Source of the DNA: Calothrix sp. PCC 7716
GTDB lineage: Bacteria; Cyanobacteriota; Cyanobacteriia; Cyanobacteriales; Nostocaceae
DNA length: 64,000 nucleotides
Assembly (NCBI RefSeq): GCF_019977735.1
Contig: NZ_AP025018.1
Span: 3,100,001 to 3,164,000, forward strand
Reading direction: 5' to 3'
Shown piece by piece: positions 55,723 through 64,000 of the stretch. The stretch's first letter is position 1, and each line of letters opens with the position of its first letter. The notes under the pieces are model-generated. The model saw only the letters and a program-made list of their open reading frames with translations, was not told the DNA's origin and made no database searches. The translations under genes and the position numbers were made by a program.

Positions 55723-55962
55723 CGTATTTACGCAGAATTTACAATAACGGTTTTTTGAGTTTTTGCGCTTCGTTTAGAAACCAGGTTTCCTTTGGGTGTA
55801 CTTGAAGGTTATTATAACTAGTGATGGGGAAACCTGGTTTCTCGTATTTACGCAGAATTTACAATAACGGTTTTTTGAGTTTTTGCGCTTCGTTTAGAAA
55901 CCAGGTTTCCTTTGGGTGTACTTGAAGGTTATTATAACTAGTGATGGGGAAACCTGGTTTCT
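55716..55962. repeat. 120-bp perfect tandem duplication
   Basis: Bases 55716-55842 are identical to 55836-55962, giving 2.06 copies with a 120-bp period. Each unit carries an AAACCAGGTTTCC / AAACCTGGTTTCT inverted pair. The second copy reaches into the 3' end of the GH31 gene and encodes its last residues. Perfect identity points to a recent event. Confidence 0.95.
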
Positions 55963-58283
55963 ATGAATTTGCCGTCGTCTTCAAAGCTTTGTTCACCATT
56001 ACCTTGTACTTTTACTATAATACGGCGCCTAATTGGTTTCCATTTTCCTTGTCTTGGTGCTATTTTTACGATAACTTGTTCTGCTTCAGTAGATACACTT
56101 ATTTTTGTTGTTGAGTAAATATCTTTTTGATATTCAAAGCTATTTCCATCGTCTTCGTAGAGTGTATATTCACTGTTTCCTGGAAAGATTAGCAGTTGTA
56201 ACTCGTTTAATGGATGTTCGTCAATGTATTGTGTGACTTGTTGCATGGGAATAACTGCACCTGCACGCGCGTATAATGGCATTCGCTCTAATGGTGCATG
56301 TGCCAAAATATGAGTGGCGCCATCTACATATTTTTCTCCTGTCCACCAATCGTACCAGGTACCACTCGGTAAGTATACAACACGATGCTCTACTCCCGGT
56401 CGATATATCGGCGCCGCCATTAAGTCACAACCTAATAATACTTGGTCATAAAGCATATAGGTTTTTGGGTCGTTGGGATATTCGTACACTAAAGGCCGTA
56501 AAATAGGCGCCCCAGTTGTAGCTGCTTGCCAAAATAAAGTGTAAAAAAAAGGTATTAATTGATAGCGCAAATTAATATACTCACGACAAATATTTTCTAC
56601 CCTTTCACCAAATACCCACGGTTCATGACGCGCGGTACTCATCGCTGAATGTGCCCGCATCAACGGATACAACATTCCCACCTGCATCCAACGCGCAAAT
56701 AATTCTGCCGTAGCATTACCCGCAAATCCACCAATATCACATCCAACAAATGCTACTCCCGAAAGCCCCATATTACAAAGCATTGGTAGCGACATTTCTA
56801 AGTGTTCCCACTGCGACTGATTATCACCCATCCATACACTAGAGTAACGCTGCACCCCTGCAAACCCAGAACGTGTCAATACGAACGAACGCTCGTTAGG
56901 GCGATGTTTAATTAAACCTTCTGCGCTAGATGCAGCCATATTCAAACCATAAAGGTTGTGAACTTCTGCATGGGTAGTATTATTTTCTGTTCCTTGTGGT
57001 GCATCGAGGGGAAACCAGATATGAGTACCACCATCACCGAATGGTCGGTCATTAATTGCGGGTTCATTCATATCGTTCCAAATACCAGCAATACCTATAT
57101 CAGTGAGAGACTTATGTAAATCACCCCACCATTTTTGAACATCCGCACGCAAAAAGTCAGGAAATACAGATTTATCGGGCCACACATAACCATGAAATAA
57201 TCTACCATCCGCTTGACGCACGAAGTAATCGTTTTTTATTCCTTCATCAAAAACATGGTAATTAGCTTCAGGTTCGTATTTTACTCCTGGGTCAATAATA
57301 GTTACAGTCTTGAAGCCATTTTGTTTTAAATCACTAATTAGTTTTTCTAGGTTCGAGAAGCGGGCAGGACTCCAAGTAAATACCCGAAAACCTCGCATGT
57401 AGTCGATATCTAGATGAATAACATCACAAGGAATACGACGAGTTCTAAATTCTTGTGCGAGTGTGCGTACTACTTCTTCTGATTCGTAACTCCATCTACA
57501 TTGGTGATAGCCGATTGACCATTTTGGTGGTAGCGGCATTTTTCCTGTAAGTTGGGTATATGTATCGAGTATTTGCGCTGGTTTGGGGCCATATATAATG
57601 TAATAGTCTAATTCCCCGCCGCGCGTTTCCATTTTCCATACACCAGGTTGTTCGGCGCCGATATCAAACTGGCTCCAAAAAGTGGTATTAAAGAAAATCC
57701 CATATGCAACATGTGGACGCAGCGCAATAAAAAATGGAATAGCGTGATACATTTCGTCAGTGAGCGAACCATAATCTAAAGCGTCTGTAGTCCAGTTTGT
57801 TTTGACTTCGCTGCGTTTATCGAGTAACCCAGTACGTTCGCCAAACCCATAAAAATGTTCGTCAGCTTCAATACACTTCCATCCTGCAACGGCGCCAAGT
57901 CTCCAACCCATATTAGTGGTAGCATCAGTAGCGAAAGGGCGCCCATCTAAATCAAAGCAAGTTATTCGACTTGAAGATTTATCTATATATATATGTATAG
58001 ATTCTGTTTTTATTTGGACAGATGTATCTGTATCATGCACCTCAAATGAGACTGGCGCCCATTCAGAATCATCACGTGTTACTGCCCAACTTGGACGCTC
58101 GGTAAACTCACCCTGTGGCGCCAAACGGACTCGTAATAAATTAGGCGCCAGTACAGCAATGGAAAACTTAGATGAGTCGCAATCAAAAATAATAGTTCTA
58201 TCGTATTGCTTCCAAGCTTGAACTTGACCGATTTTCGTCCAGGGTTGGTCTGTGGTAGGCAGTTTCCCGAAATATTGTGGCAT
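55938..58283 (-). CDS. Glycoside hydrolase family 31 alpha-glucosidase
   Basis: 781 residues from ATG 58283, chosen because the conserved start MPQYFGKLPTTDQPWTKIG begins there; a longer frame opens at 58340. Catalytic nucleophile Asp is in GIWNDMNEPA and the acid/base Asp in VWMGDNQSQWE; FYGFGERTG, HLDIDYM, RYSSVW and GCDIGGF are family motifs. It removes glucose from the non-reducing end of alpha-glucans. The last residues (IETRFPHH) are encoded by the tandem duplication, so the native end may have been changed. It stands alone. Confidence 0.93.
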   Translation of the reverse strand: MPQYFGKLPTTDQPWTKIGQVQAWKQYDRTIIFDCDSSKFSIAVLAPNLLRVRLAPQGEFTERPSWAVTRDDSEWAPVSFEVHDTDTSVQIKTESIHIYIDKSSSRITCFDLDGRPFATDATTNMGWRLGAVAGWKCIEADEHFYGFGERTGLLDKRSEVKTNWTTDALDYGSLTDEMYHAIPFFIALRPHVAYGIFFNTTFWSQFDIGAEQPGVWKMETRGGELDYYIIYGPKPAQILDTYTQLTGKMPLPPKWSIGYHQCRWSYESEEVVRTLAQEFRTRRIPCDVIHLDIDYMRGFRVFTWSPARFSNLEKLISDLKQNGFKTVTIIDPGVKYEPEANYHVFDEGIKNDYFVRQADGRLFHGYVWPDKSVFPDFLRADVQKWWGDLHKSLTDIGIAGIWNDMNEPAINDRPFGDGGTHIWFPLDAPQGTENNTTHAEVHNLYGLNMAASSAEGLIKHRPNERSFVLTRSGFAGVQRYSSVWMGDNQSQWEHLEMSLPMLCNMGLSGVAFVGCDIGGFAGNATAELFARWMQVGMLYPLMRAHSAMSTARHEPWVFGERVENICREYINLRYQLIPFFYTLFWQAATTGAPILRPLVYEYPNDPKTYMLYDQVLLGCDLMAAPIYRPGVEHRVVYLPSGTWYDWWTGEKYVDGATHILAHAPLERMPLYARAGAVIPMQQVTQYIDEHPLNELQLLIFPGNSEYTLYEDDGNSFEYQKDIYSTTKISVSTEAEQVIVKIAPRQGKWKPIRRRIIVKVQGNGEQSFEDDGKFIETRFPHH

Positions 58284-58788
58284 AAATAAGCGCGCTTTGT
58301 TTTTGATACCACAAATAAATGTAAACAAAATACGTGTCAATAAATTATCTATCTTAAGAAATACAATTAATAATTTTTTCTGCCTTGTATAGCATGTTCG
58401 GTAACGTAATCATAATAAAATTTATGTAGAGACGTTACATGTAACGTCTCTACGTATTTGTTTATAGGTATAAATACGTATTAATTAGCTGAAGAATCAT
58501 GAAATTTGATTTAAAGCACTTGTCTAATAAAGGGTGTCTCTATAACAACTATAAATAAGACTATTAATTACTTTCATTTAATTTATTAATTCAAGTTAGT
58601 TAGAAATTTAAACTTTGCTTTTACTAATTCATGTTAGACTAATATTACTTAGAATCAGGGTCTAAAGGCTTGGCGCCTTATTATCGAGTTTTGTCTACAA
58701 TCAGAATTAAAATTATTAAAAATAATTAATGTTTTGAACGAGCGCTTTGTTACATTTGCGTGTAATTTAGTATTTAATATAAATTTAT
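58284..58788. other. Divergent intergenic region with palindrome
   Basis: No gene is supported. A TGTAGAGACG-family palindrome lies at 58425-58454. The AT-rich remainder should carry the promoters of the GH31 and GAF kinase genes. Confidence 0.5.
58425..58454. repeat. 30-bp palindrome, TGTAGAGACG family
   Basis: TGTAGAGACGTTACATG followed by TAACGTCTCTACG, identical to 731-760 apart from the last base. Intergenic. Confidence 0.88.
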
Positions 58789-61017
58789 ATGAATATATCT
58801 GAAAAACAATTAATAATAAAGCAAGAAATATTACTGCATCGTATTGCGAATCGCGTTCGGCAATCATTGGAATTAAAAGAAATTTTGAGTGCAATGGTTG
58901 GAGAAATGCGCGCGTATTTAGACACCGACCGTGTTAAAATTTATCAGTTTAACTCAGATGGTAGTGGAGTTGTAATTGCAGAATCACTTGCAGAAAACCA
59001 ACTACCTTCTTTAAAAGGTTTGCATTTTCCTGCGGATGATATTCCTTTGTTTGCTCGCGAATTATTTGTACAAGCACGACAACGCACTATTGTAGATTTG
59101 ACGACGCAAGAAATTGGTGTTAGTCCTCTTAATCAGCAAGAAGAATATAACGAAAACCAAGATATTCGCTATCGTCCTATTGACCCATGCCATATTGAAT
59201 ATTTAAAAGCAATGGGGGTAAAATCATCTGTAGTTGTGCCGATAGTTTTGGAAAACGAGCAAACAGGCAAATATCAACCACCTTCACTACATTCATCAGC
59301 ACAACTATGGGGACTATTGGTATCACACCATTCTAAACCTCGCAAAGTCACAGAAGAAGAACTACAACTTATTCAAGCAGTGGTTGACCAAGTTTGCATC
59401 GCGATTAGTCATTCAATTTTACTCAACCAAGTTCGTGAACAAGCACGTCAAGAAGCAAATATAAATAATCTTACAAAAGTACTTTACACTTCTCCAACTG
59501 TAAAATTACAACCTGCGCTTGAAGAAGTGGTGAAAACCTTTAACGGTTCGGGAGGAAGGTTGTATCTGCTAGCTTCTGACAATCAACCAGTAGAAATTTA
59601 TACATGTGGAACCCAACCAGATTCAATAGACACCGAAGAAAGTCGAGTAGTTGAAGAAAATCAGTTGTGGCAAAAGTACTTACATTCAGTCGTAGAAACA
59701 TTAGTTGATCAAACTGGTTATAAACCTTGGTCAGTAGAGTGGATGCGAAACATGTACCGTATTGGTAAAGCTGATGTTGAAAACTCACAGGTTAATTCCA
59801 AATTATGGGCAATAGATGATTTATATAGAGAACCGCTATTTCGGACTTTAGCTCCATTTTTTGAATCGTCTCGAATTCGTAGTTTGTTAATTATCCCTTT
59901 GCAGTATGGTGAAAAAATTCTTGCTTGTCTTACAATTTTTCGCTCTGAAGTTGATACCGAAATTACTTGGGCAGGATATCATAACCCCGACACACGGCAA
60001 TTAATGCCACGACAATCTTTTGAAGTTTGGCGCCAAATTAAAACAAATCAAGCACAAGTTTGGAGTGAGAATGAGATTCGATATGCGAATGCAGTGGGTG
60101 AAAGATTTGCAACTGCTGTTGTACAATATCGTTTATATCAACAAGTACAAGCGCTGAATACAAACTTAGAATTACAAGTGCAAGAGCGCACCAATAACCT
60201 AAAACTTGCTCAAACACAGCTTATTCAAAGTGAAAAAATGTCAAGTTTGGGGCAACTTGTTGCAGGAATCGCACATGAAATTAATAATCCCATTAACTTT
60301 ATATATGGCAACATAACTCATGTTGATACCTATACTCAAACTTTATTAGATTTATTTAAAAACTATCAAAATAAATGTCCACACCTGACACAAAGCTTAA
60401 AAGAGAAAAATGAACAAACAGATATTGAATATATCTTTGATGATTTACCTAAACTTTGCGACTCACTAAAAGCAGGCGCCGAACGTATTAGCAATTTAGT
60501 AACTTCCCTACGAACCTTTTCACGTTTTGACCAAGCCGAAATCAAAAAGGTTGATATTCACGAAGGAATAGAAAGTACACTTTCACTATTACAACATCGT
60601 TTAGAACCGTCTGGTACTGGCGCCCAAATAGAAATCATAAAAAATTACAGCAAACTTCCCTTAGTAGAATGCTTTGCAGGTCAACTAAACCAAGTATTCA
60701 TGAACTTACTACTCAATGCCATCGACGAATTACAAGCATGTGACCAAAACCCCAAAAAAATCGTCGTAATAACCACTTCAGTGGTTGATAACTCCATCCA
60801 AATATCCTTTACAGACAACGGCAGAGGAATAAAACCATGCCATCAACATAAAATTTTCGACCCATTCTTTACAACCAAACCCGTAGGTAGTGGTATTGGA
60901 CTAGGATTATCAATTAGCTATCAAATAATTGAACAGCACAGAGGCAAACTTTCTTGCATATCCCAACCAAATCAAGGAAGTAAATTTATAATTGAAATTC
61001 CCATACAACTGTATTGA
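58789..61017 (+). CDS. GAF-domain sensor histidine kinase, phytochrome-like
   Basis: 742 residues. The first GAF (about 20-205) has LDTDRVKIYQFNSDGSG, LHFPADDIPLFARELF and DPCHIEYLKAMGVKSSVVVP, with a Cys-His at the bilin-binding position, so a linear tetrapyrrole could be attached. A second GAF (about 225-455) follows, then a coiled coil, HisKA with LVAGIAHEINNPINFIYGN, and HATPase (NLLLNAIDEL, DNGRGIKP, GSGIGLGLSISYQI). No receiver or DNA-binding domain is attached. It may sense light or a small ligand; a PHY domain is absent, unlike true phytochromes. Confidence 0.9.
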   Translation: MNISEKQLIIKQEILLHRIANRVRQSLELKEILSAMVGEMRAYLDTDRVKIYQFNSDGSGVVIAESLAENQLPSLKGLHFPADDIPLFARELFVQARQRTIVDLTTQEIGVSPLNQQEEYNENQDIRYRPIDPCHIEYLKAMGVKSSVVVPIVLENEQTGKYQPPSLHSSAQLWGLLVSHHSKPRKVTEEELQLIQAVVDQVCIAISHSILLNQVREQARQEANINNLTKVLYTSPTVKLQPALEEVVKTFNGSGGRLYLLASDNQPVEIYTCGTQPDSIDTEESRVVEENQLWQKYLHSVVETLVDQTGYKPWSVEWMRNMYRIGKADVENSQVNSKLWAIDDLYREPLFRTLAPFFESSRIRSLLIIPLQYGEKILACLTIFRSEVDTEITWAGYHNPDTRQLMPRQSFEVWRQIKTNQAQVWSENEIRYANAVGERFATAVVQYRLYQQVQALNTNLELQVQERTNNLKLAQTQLIQSEKMSSLGQLVAGIAHEINNPINFIYGNITHVDTYTQTLLDLFKNYQNKCPHLTQSLKEKNEQTDIEYIFDDLPKLCDSLKAGAERISNLVTSLRTFSRFDQAEIKKVDIHEGIESTLSLLQHRLEPSGTGAQIEIIKNYSKLPLVECFAGQLNQVFMNLLLNAIDELQACDQNPKKIVVITTSVVDNSIQISFTDNGRGIKPCHQHKIFDPFFTTKPVGSGIGLGLSISYQIIEQHRGKLSCISQPNQGSKFIIEIPIQLY

Positions 61018-61095
61018 AGAAAATGCTGTGATACGCGCGCTATGTTTTCTGACTTTCTATGCTAAGATATTTAGCACTCAGTATTGTTAAAGCCT

Positions 61096-64000
61096 GTGTT
61101 TCGTAGCCATTTTTTATTATTTGGGTTAAGATGTTTACATTTTTATTTAATAATCTGGCTTGGACAAACAGTTGTTCTTGCTGAGATTAAACCTGATAAT
61201 TCATTATTGAGTGAATCATCGTCAGTTAGGCAAGGGGTTAATGTTGGAGGAAAAATAGGAGAACGTATTGATGGTGGTGCAGTACGAGGCGCCAATTTAT
61301 TTCATAGCTTCACAGAATTTAATATTAATAATGGTCAACAAGTTTATTTTTCCAATCCCGCAGGAGTTGAAAATATCCTGACGCGCGTAACAGGGAGTAA
61401 CCGTTCTGATATTTTAGGAACGCTAGGGGTGTTGGGAAATGCAAATTTGTTTTTAATTAATCCCAACGGCATAATATTTGGAGCAAATGCACGGTTAGAC
61501 ATTGCAGGTTCGTTTGTCGCGAGTACAGCAGATAGCTTGATGTTTGACAATAGCTTTGCTTTTAGTGCTACTAATCGTCAAATTCCACCTTTATTAACTA
61601 TAAACGTACCTCTAGGTTTGCAATTTGCTACTACTGCTAAACCAATTCAAGTAGAAACAGGTAGGTTAGAAGTACCCACAGGTAAAGCTCTTGCTTTAGT
61701 AGGTGGTAATATTTTCCTTTCTGGCGCCACTTTACAAGCAACAGCAGGACGAGTTGACTTAAGTTCGATAGCAGAAAATGGGACTGTTGGAATAAACATG
61801 GAAAACAATCTTCTAAAATTCCGTTTTCCAGAAGCGGTTGCAAGGGGCGATATTTTTCTTTCTCAAGCAGCGCTGGTTAATACTAGTGGTGAAGGGGCTG
61901 GTGATATACAGCTATTTGCTAGACGGGTGTCTTTAACTGAGGGTTCTCGATTAGTTACAAATACCTTGGGCGCCAATATTGGTGGTAGTTTATTAATAGA
62001 TGCTTCTGAATCTGTAGACTTAGCAGGTATTCGAGCCAATAATAATTCAGGTGGAATATTTGCTCGAACGCTTGGAAGTGGCGCCGCTGCAAATGTCACC
62101 ATTAATACAAATAGGTTAACTGTTCAAGAAGGTGCAAGGATATCGACTGCCACGTTTGACCAAGGACGGGGTGGAAGTTTGCTAGTGAATGCCCAGTCAG
62201 TAGAAGTGATTGGTGCAACAGTTAGTGGAAAACCTTTTAGTGCTTTTTTCGTAGATTCGGAAGGTAGCGGAGATGCTGGAAATATTACGATTAACACTTC
62301 TAGTTTAATTCTCCGAAGTGGTGGATTTATTGGTGTTGCCACGGTTGGTGATGGACGTGGAGGAAATCTCATTGTTAATGCAAAAGAGTCTGTACAACTT
62401 CTTGGTACTACTCCTGATGGAAATATAGCAAGTAGTTTTGCTGCTTTTACACTCGGCGCCAAAGATGCAGGAAATGTAACTATTAACACTGGGAAGTTAG
62501 TTATTAATGATGGAGCGGACATTTTTGCTGCAACTTATGGAGCGGGTAGGGGTGGAAATATAACAGTCAATGCCGAAAATGTGGAAATTAGTGGCACTGG
62601 AAAGGTGGGAAATACTGTGTTTGCCAGTGGCTTAGTATCGCAAACCGAATCCCAAGCTACTGGTAATGCTGGCGATGTGTTTGTTACAACTGGCAAATTA
62701 ACTGTTAGAGATGGGGCAAGAATATCAGCTTCAACATTTGGTGCTGGCAAAGCTGGGAATGTAACTATTGATGCTTTTGAATCTGTAGACGTGTTTGGCA
62801 CTTCTTTTAATCAAGAGTTAGCTAGTCGGCTTTCTGCTCAAGTCAATACAGATGCTACAGGGAATGGTGGAGAATTACAGATTACCACAGGTAAATTCAG
62901 TGTTAGGGATGGCGCCCAAGTATCTGCTTCCACATTTGGTGCTGGTAATACTGGCATTTTAGTTATTAATGCTAGAGATTTGGTAGAAGTTAGTGGCGCC
63001 TCGGCTAATAATCGCATTGCCAGTGGATTATTTAATCAAGTTGGTAGTGGTGGCACGGGGAATGCCAGAGATTTTAGAATTGATACCAAACAGCTAATTG
63101 TAAGGGATGGAGCAGAAATATCCGCATCGACAAGAGGTAAAGGTAATGCAGGTAGCTTGGTAGTCAATGCTAGTGAGTCAGTGCGAGTTGTCGGTACAGG
63201 ACTTAGTGGTTCGCGCGTCACAAATTTGTCAGCACGTTCGTTTGAAGATGGTAACGCTGGAGATTTACGAATTACAACGGAGAAATTGTTCGTCGAAAAT
63301 ACAGGTAAAATCAGTGTTAGTGGTACAGGCGCCGGTCAACCAGGTAGTTTAGAGGTAACAGCAGGAACTATTTCTTTAAATCAAGGTAGGATTGATGCGG
63401 AAACTACTTCTGGTGGTAATGCCAACATTAGATTACGTTCTAATGATTATATATTGATGCGGAATCAGAGTTTAATTAATGCCAGAGCTTTGAATAATGG
63501 TAATGGTGGCAATATCAATATTAATACAAATTTTCTAGTTGCTGTTGACGACCAAGACAACGACATTATCGCCAATGCTTTTAAAGGTTCGGGAGGGCGC
63601 ATTAATATCAAAGCTGAAAGTATCTTTGGAATTGCACCACGCGACGAGTTAACTATAAGAAGTGATATTAATGCGAGTTCAGAACTGGGAGTTGATGGAA
63701 CTATAGATATCAATACACCTGATGTAGACCCTAGTCGCGGACTTATAGCTTTACCTACAAATTTGGTAGATGCTTCTCAGCAAATTGCTCAAAACTGTCG
63801 AACGGGAGGTGTAACAACTGCTAGCAAAAGTGAGTTTGTAATTACTGGTAGAGGTGGTTTACCAACTAACCCTAGCGAACCTATAAGTGGTGATGCTGTT
63901 TGGCAAGATTTGCAGTTTTATTCTGATAATGTAGAAGTATCGCGTGATGGTCGAACACCACTACCTGTTAACATTATCGAAGCTCAAGGATGGATTATTG
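61096..64000 (+). CDS. Filamentous-haemagglutinin-type exoprotein, 3' end beyond the window
   Basis: At least 968 residues from GTG 61096; the frame is open to the window edge. A signal-like N-terminus (FLLFGLRCLHFYLIIWLGQT) precedes the TPS secretion domain with NGQQVYFSNPAGVENIL, LGVLGNANLFLINPNGIIFG and ANARLDIAGSFVAST. After that come repeating beta-helix units (GNAGDLRITT, VRDGARISASTFG, GRGGNITVNA). These proteins are exported by a TpsB-type outer-membrane partner and act in adhesion; no partner gene is in the window. The start is uncertain. Confidence 0.9.
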   Translation, partial: MFRSHFLLFGLRCLHFYLIIWLGQTVVLAEIKPDNSLLSESSSVRQGVNVGGKIGERIDGGAVRGANLFHSFTEFNINNGQQVYFSNPAGVENILTRVTGSNRSDILGTLGVLGNANLFLINPNGIIFGANARLDIAGSFVASTADSLMFDNSFAFSATNRQIPPLLTINVPLGLQFATTAKPIQVETGRLEVPTGKALALVGGNIFLSGATLQATAGRVDLSSIAENGTVGINMENNLLKFRFPEAVARGDIFLSQAALVNTSGEGAGDIQLFARRVSLTEGSRLVTNTLGANIGGSLLIDASESVDLAGIRANNNSGGIFARTLGSGAAANVTINTNRLTVQEGARISTATFDQGRGGSLLVNAQSVEVIGATVSGKPFSAFFVDSEGSGDAGNITINTSSLILRSGGFIGVATVGDGRGGNLIVNAKESVQLLGTTPDGNIASSFAAFTLGAKDAGNVTINTGKLVINDGADIFAATYGAGRGGNITVNAENVEISGTGKVGNTVFASGLVSQTESQATGNAGDVFVTTGKLTVRDGARISASTFGAGKAGNVTIDAFESVDVFGTSFNQELASRLSAQVNTDATGNGGELQITTGKFSVRDGAQVSASTFGAGNTGILVINARDLVEVSGASANNRIASGLFNQVGSGGTGNARDFRIDTKQLIVRDGAEISASTRGKGNAGSLVVNASESVRVVGTGLSGSRVTNLSARSFEDGNAGDLRITTEKLFVENTGKISVSGTGAGQPGSLEVTAGTISLNQGRIDAETTSGGNANIRLRSNDYILMRNQSLINARALNNGNGGNININTNFLVAVDDQDNDIIANAFKGSGGRINIKAESIFGIAPRDELTIRSDINASSELGVDGTIDINTPDVDPSRGLIALPTNLVDASQQIAQNCRTGGVTTASKSEFVITGRGGLPTNPSEPISGDAVWQDLQFYSDNVEVSRDGRTPLPVNIIEAQGWII

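Noticed and set aside
61344-63713. Minus-strand ORFs rich in Pro/Ala/Ser under the haemagglutinin gene
   Set aside because: They are antisense shadows of the repetitive beta-helix region.
1-64000. tRNA, rRNA or cobalamin-type riboswitch
   Set aside because: No convincing cloverleaf, rRNA core or riboswitch consensus was recognised by eye; a covariance-model scan would be needed to exclude them.

Overview
The window comes from a filamentous, heterocyst-type cyanobacterium (Nostocales, perhaps close to Rivularia or Calothrix). This is inferred from low GC, a XisH/XisI pair, cyanobacterial two-component proteins with phytochrome-type GAF domains, SLH proteins, an IS701-type element and abundant small repeats. 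The usual cyanobacterial HIP1 octamer (GCGATCGC) was not noticed; the palindrome GGCGCC occurs dozens of times instead.

Left part (1-30.3 kb): chromosomal genes of mixed function. They are an AAA/WD40 protein cut by the window edge, two MscS-type channels, a BON protein, two SLH-domain envelope proteins (one with a fasciclin domain), an HdeD-type membrane protein, an IS701 copy that truncated two small genes, a thioredoxin lipoprotein, an ECF sigma/anti-sigma pair with a cupin, a multi-domain two-component cluster, PRC-barrel, YdcF and peptidoglycan-binding proteins, a PhoX-type phosphatase, a TPR protein and a DUF305 (CopM-like) lipoprotein. A decayed toxin with an intact antitoxin and a truncated metal-efflux adaptor follow.

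Centre (30.5-43.5 kb): a complete class 1 type I CRISPR-Cas locus of the MYXAN/DevTRS kind. The leftward operon is cas6-cas3-cas8(Cmx8)-cas7(DevR)-cas5(DevS)-cas4/cas1 fusion-cas2. Two 25-repeat arrays flank it in opposite orientation; their repeats are 30/36 identical after reverse complementing, and their leaders share a duplicated motif at nearly the same spacing. A 114-bp MITE with a 10-bp target duplication sits inside one spacer. Degenerate repeats and a third leader-like motif lie just in front of cas6, and another solo repeat-like sequence lies inside the operon.

Right part (43.7-64 kb): a MerR regulator, an IS200/IS605 element (dead tnpA, intact-looking tnpB without its zinc finger), a copper operon (copZ-copA-small membrane protein) with a recognisable MerR-type promoter, xisH-xisI, a histidine-kinase remnant split by a second MITE of the same family, an unusual membrane protein, cobA-hemD-coaE, a GH31 glucosidase ending in a 120-bp tandem duplication, a GAF histidine kinase and the start of a large filamentous-haemagglutinin-type exoprotein.

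Metal-related genes lie on both sides of the CRISPR locus (DUF305 and truncated adaptor on the left, merR and copZA on the right), so the locus may have landed in a metal-resistance cluster. A recurring theme is invasion by short elements: 30-bp palindromes sit in frame inside protein genes, and MITEs interrupt a CRISPR spacer and a kinase gene.
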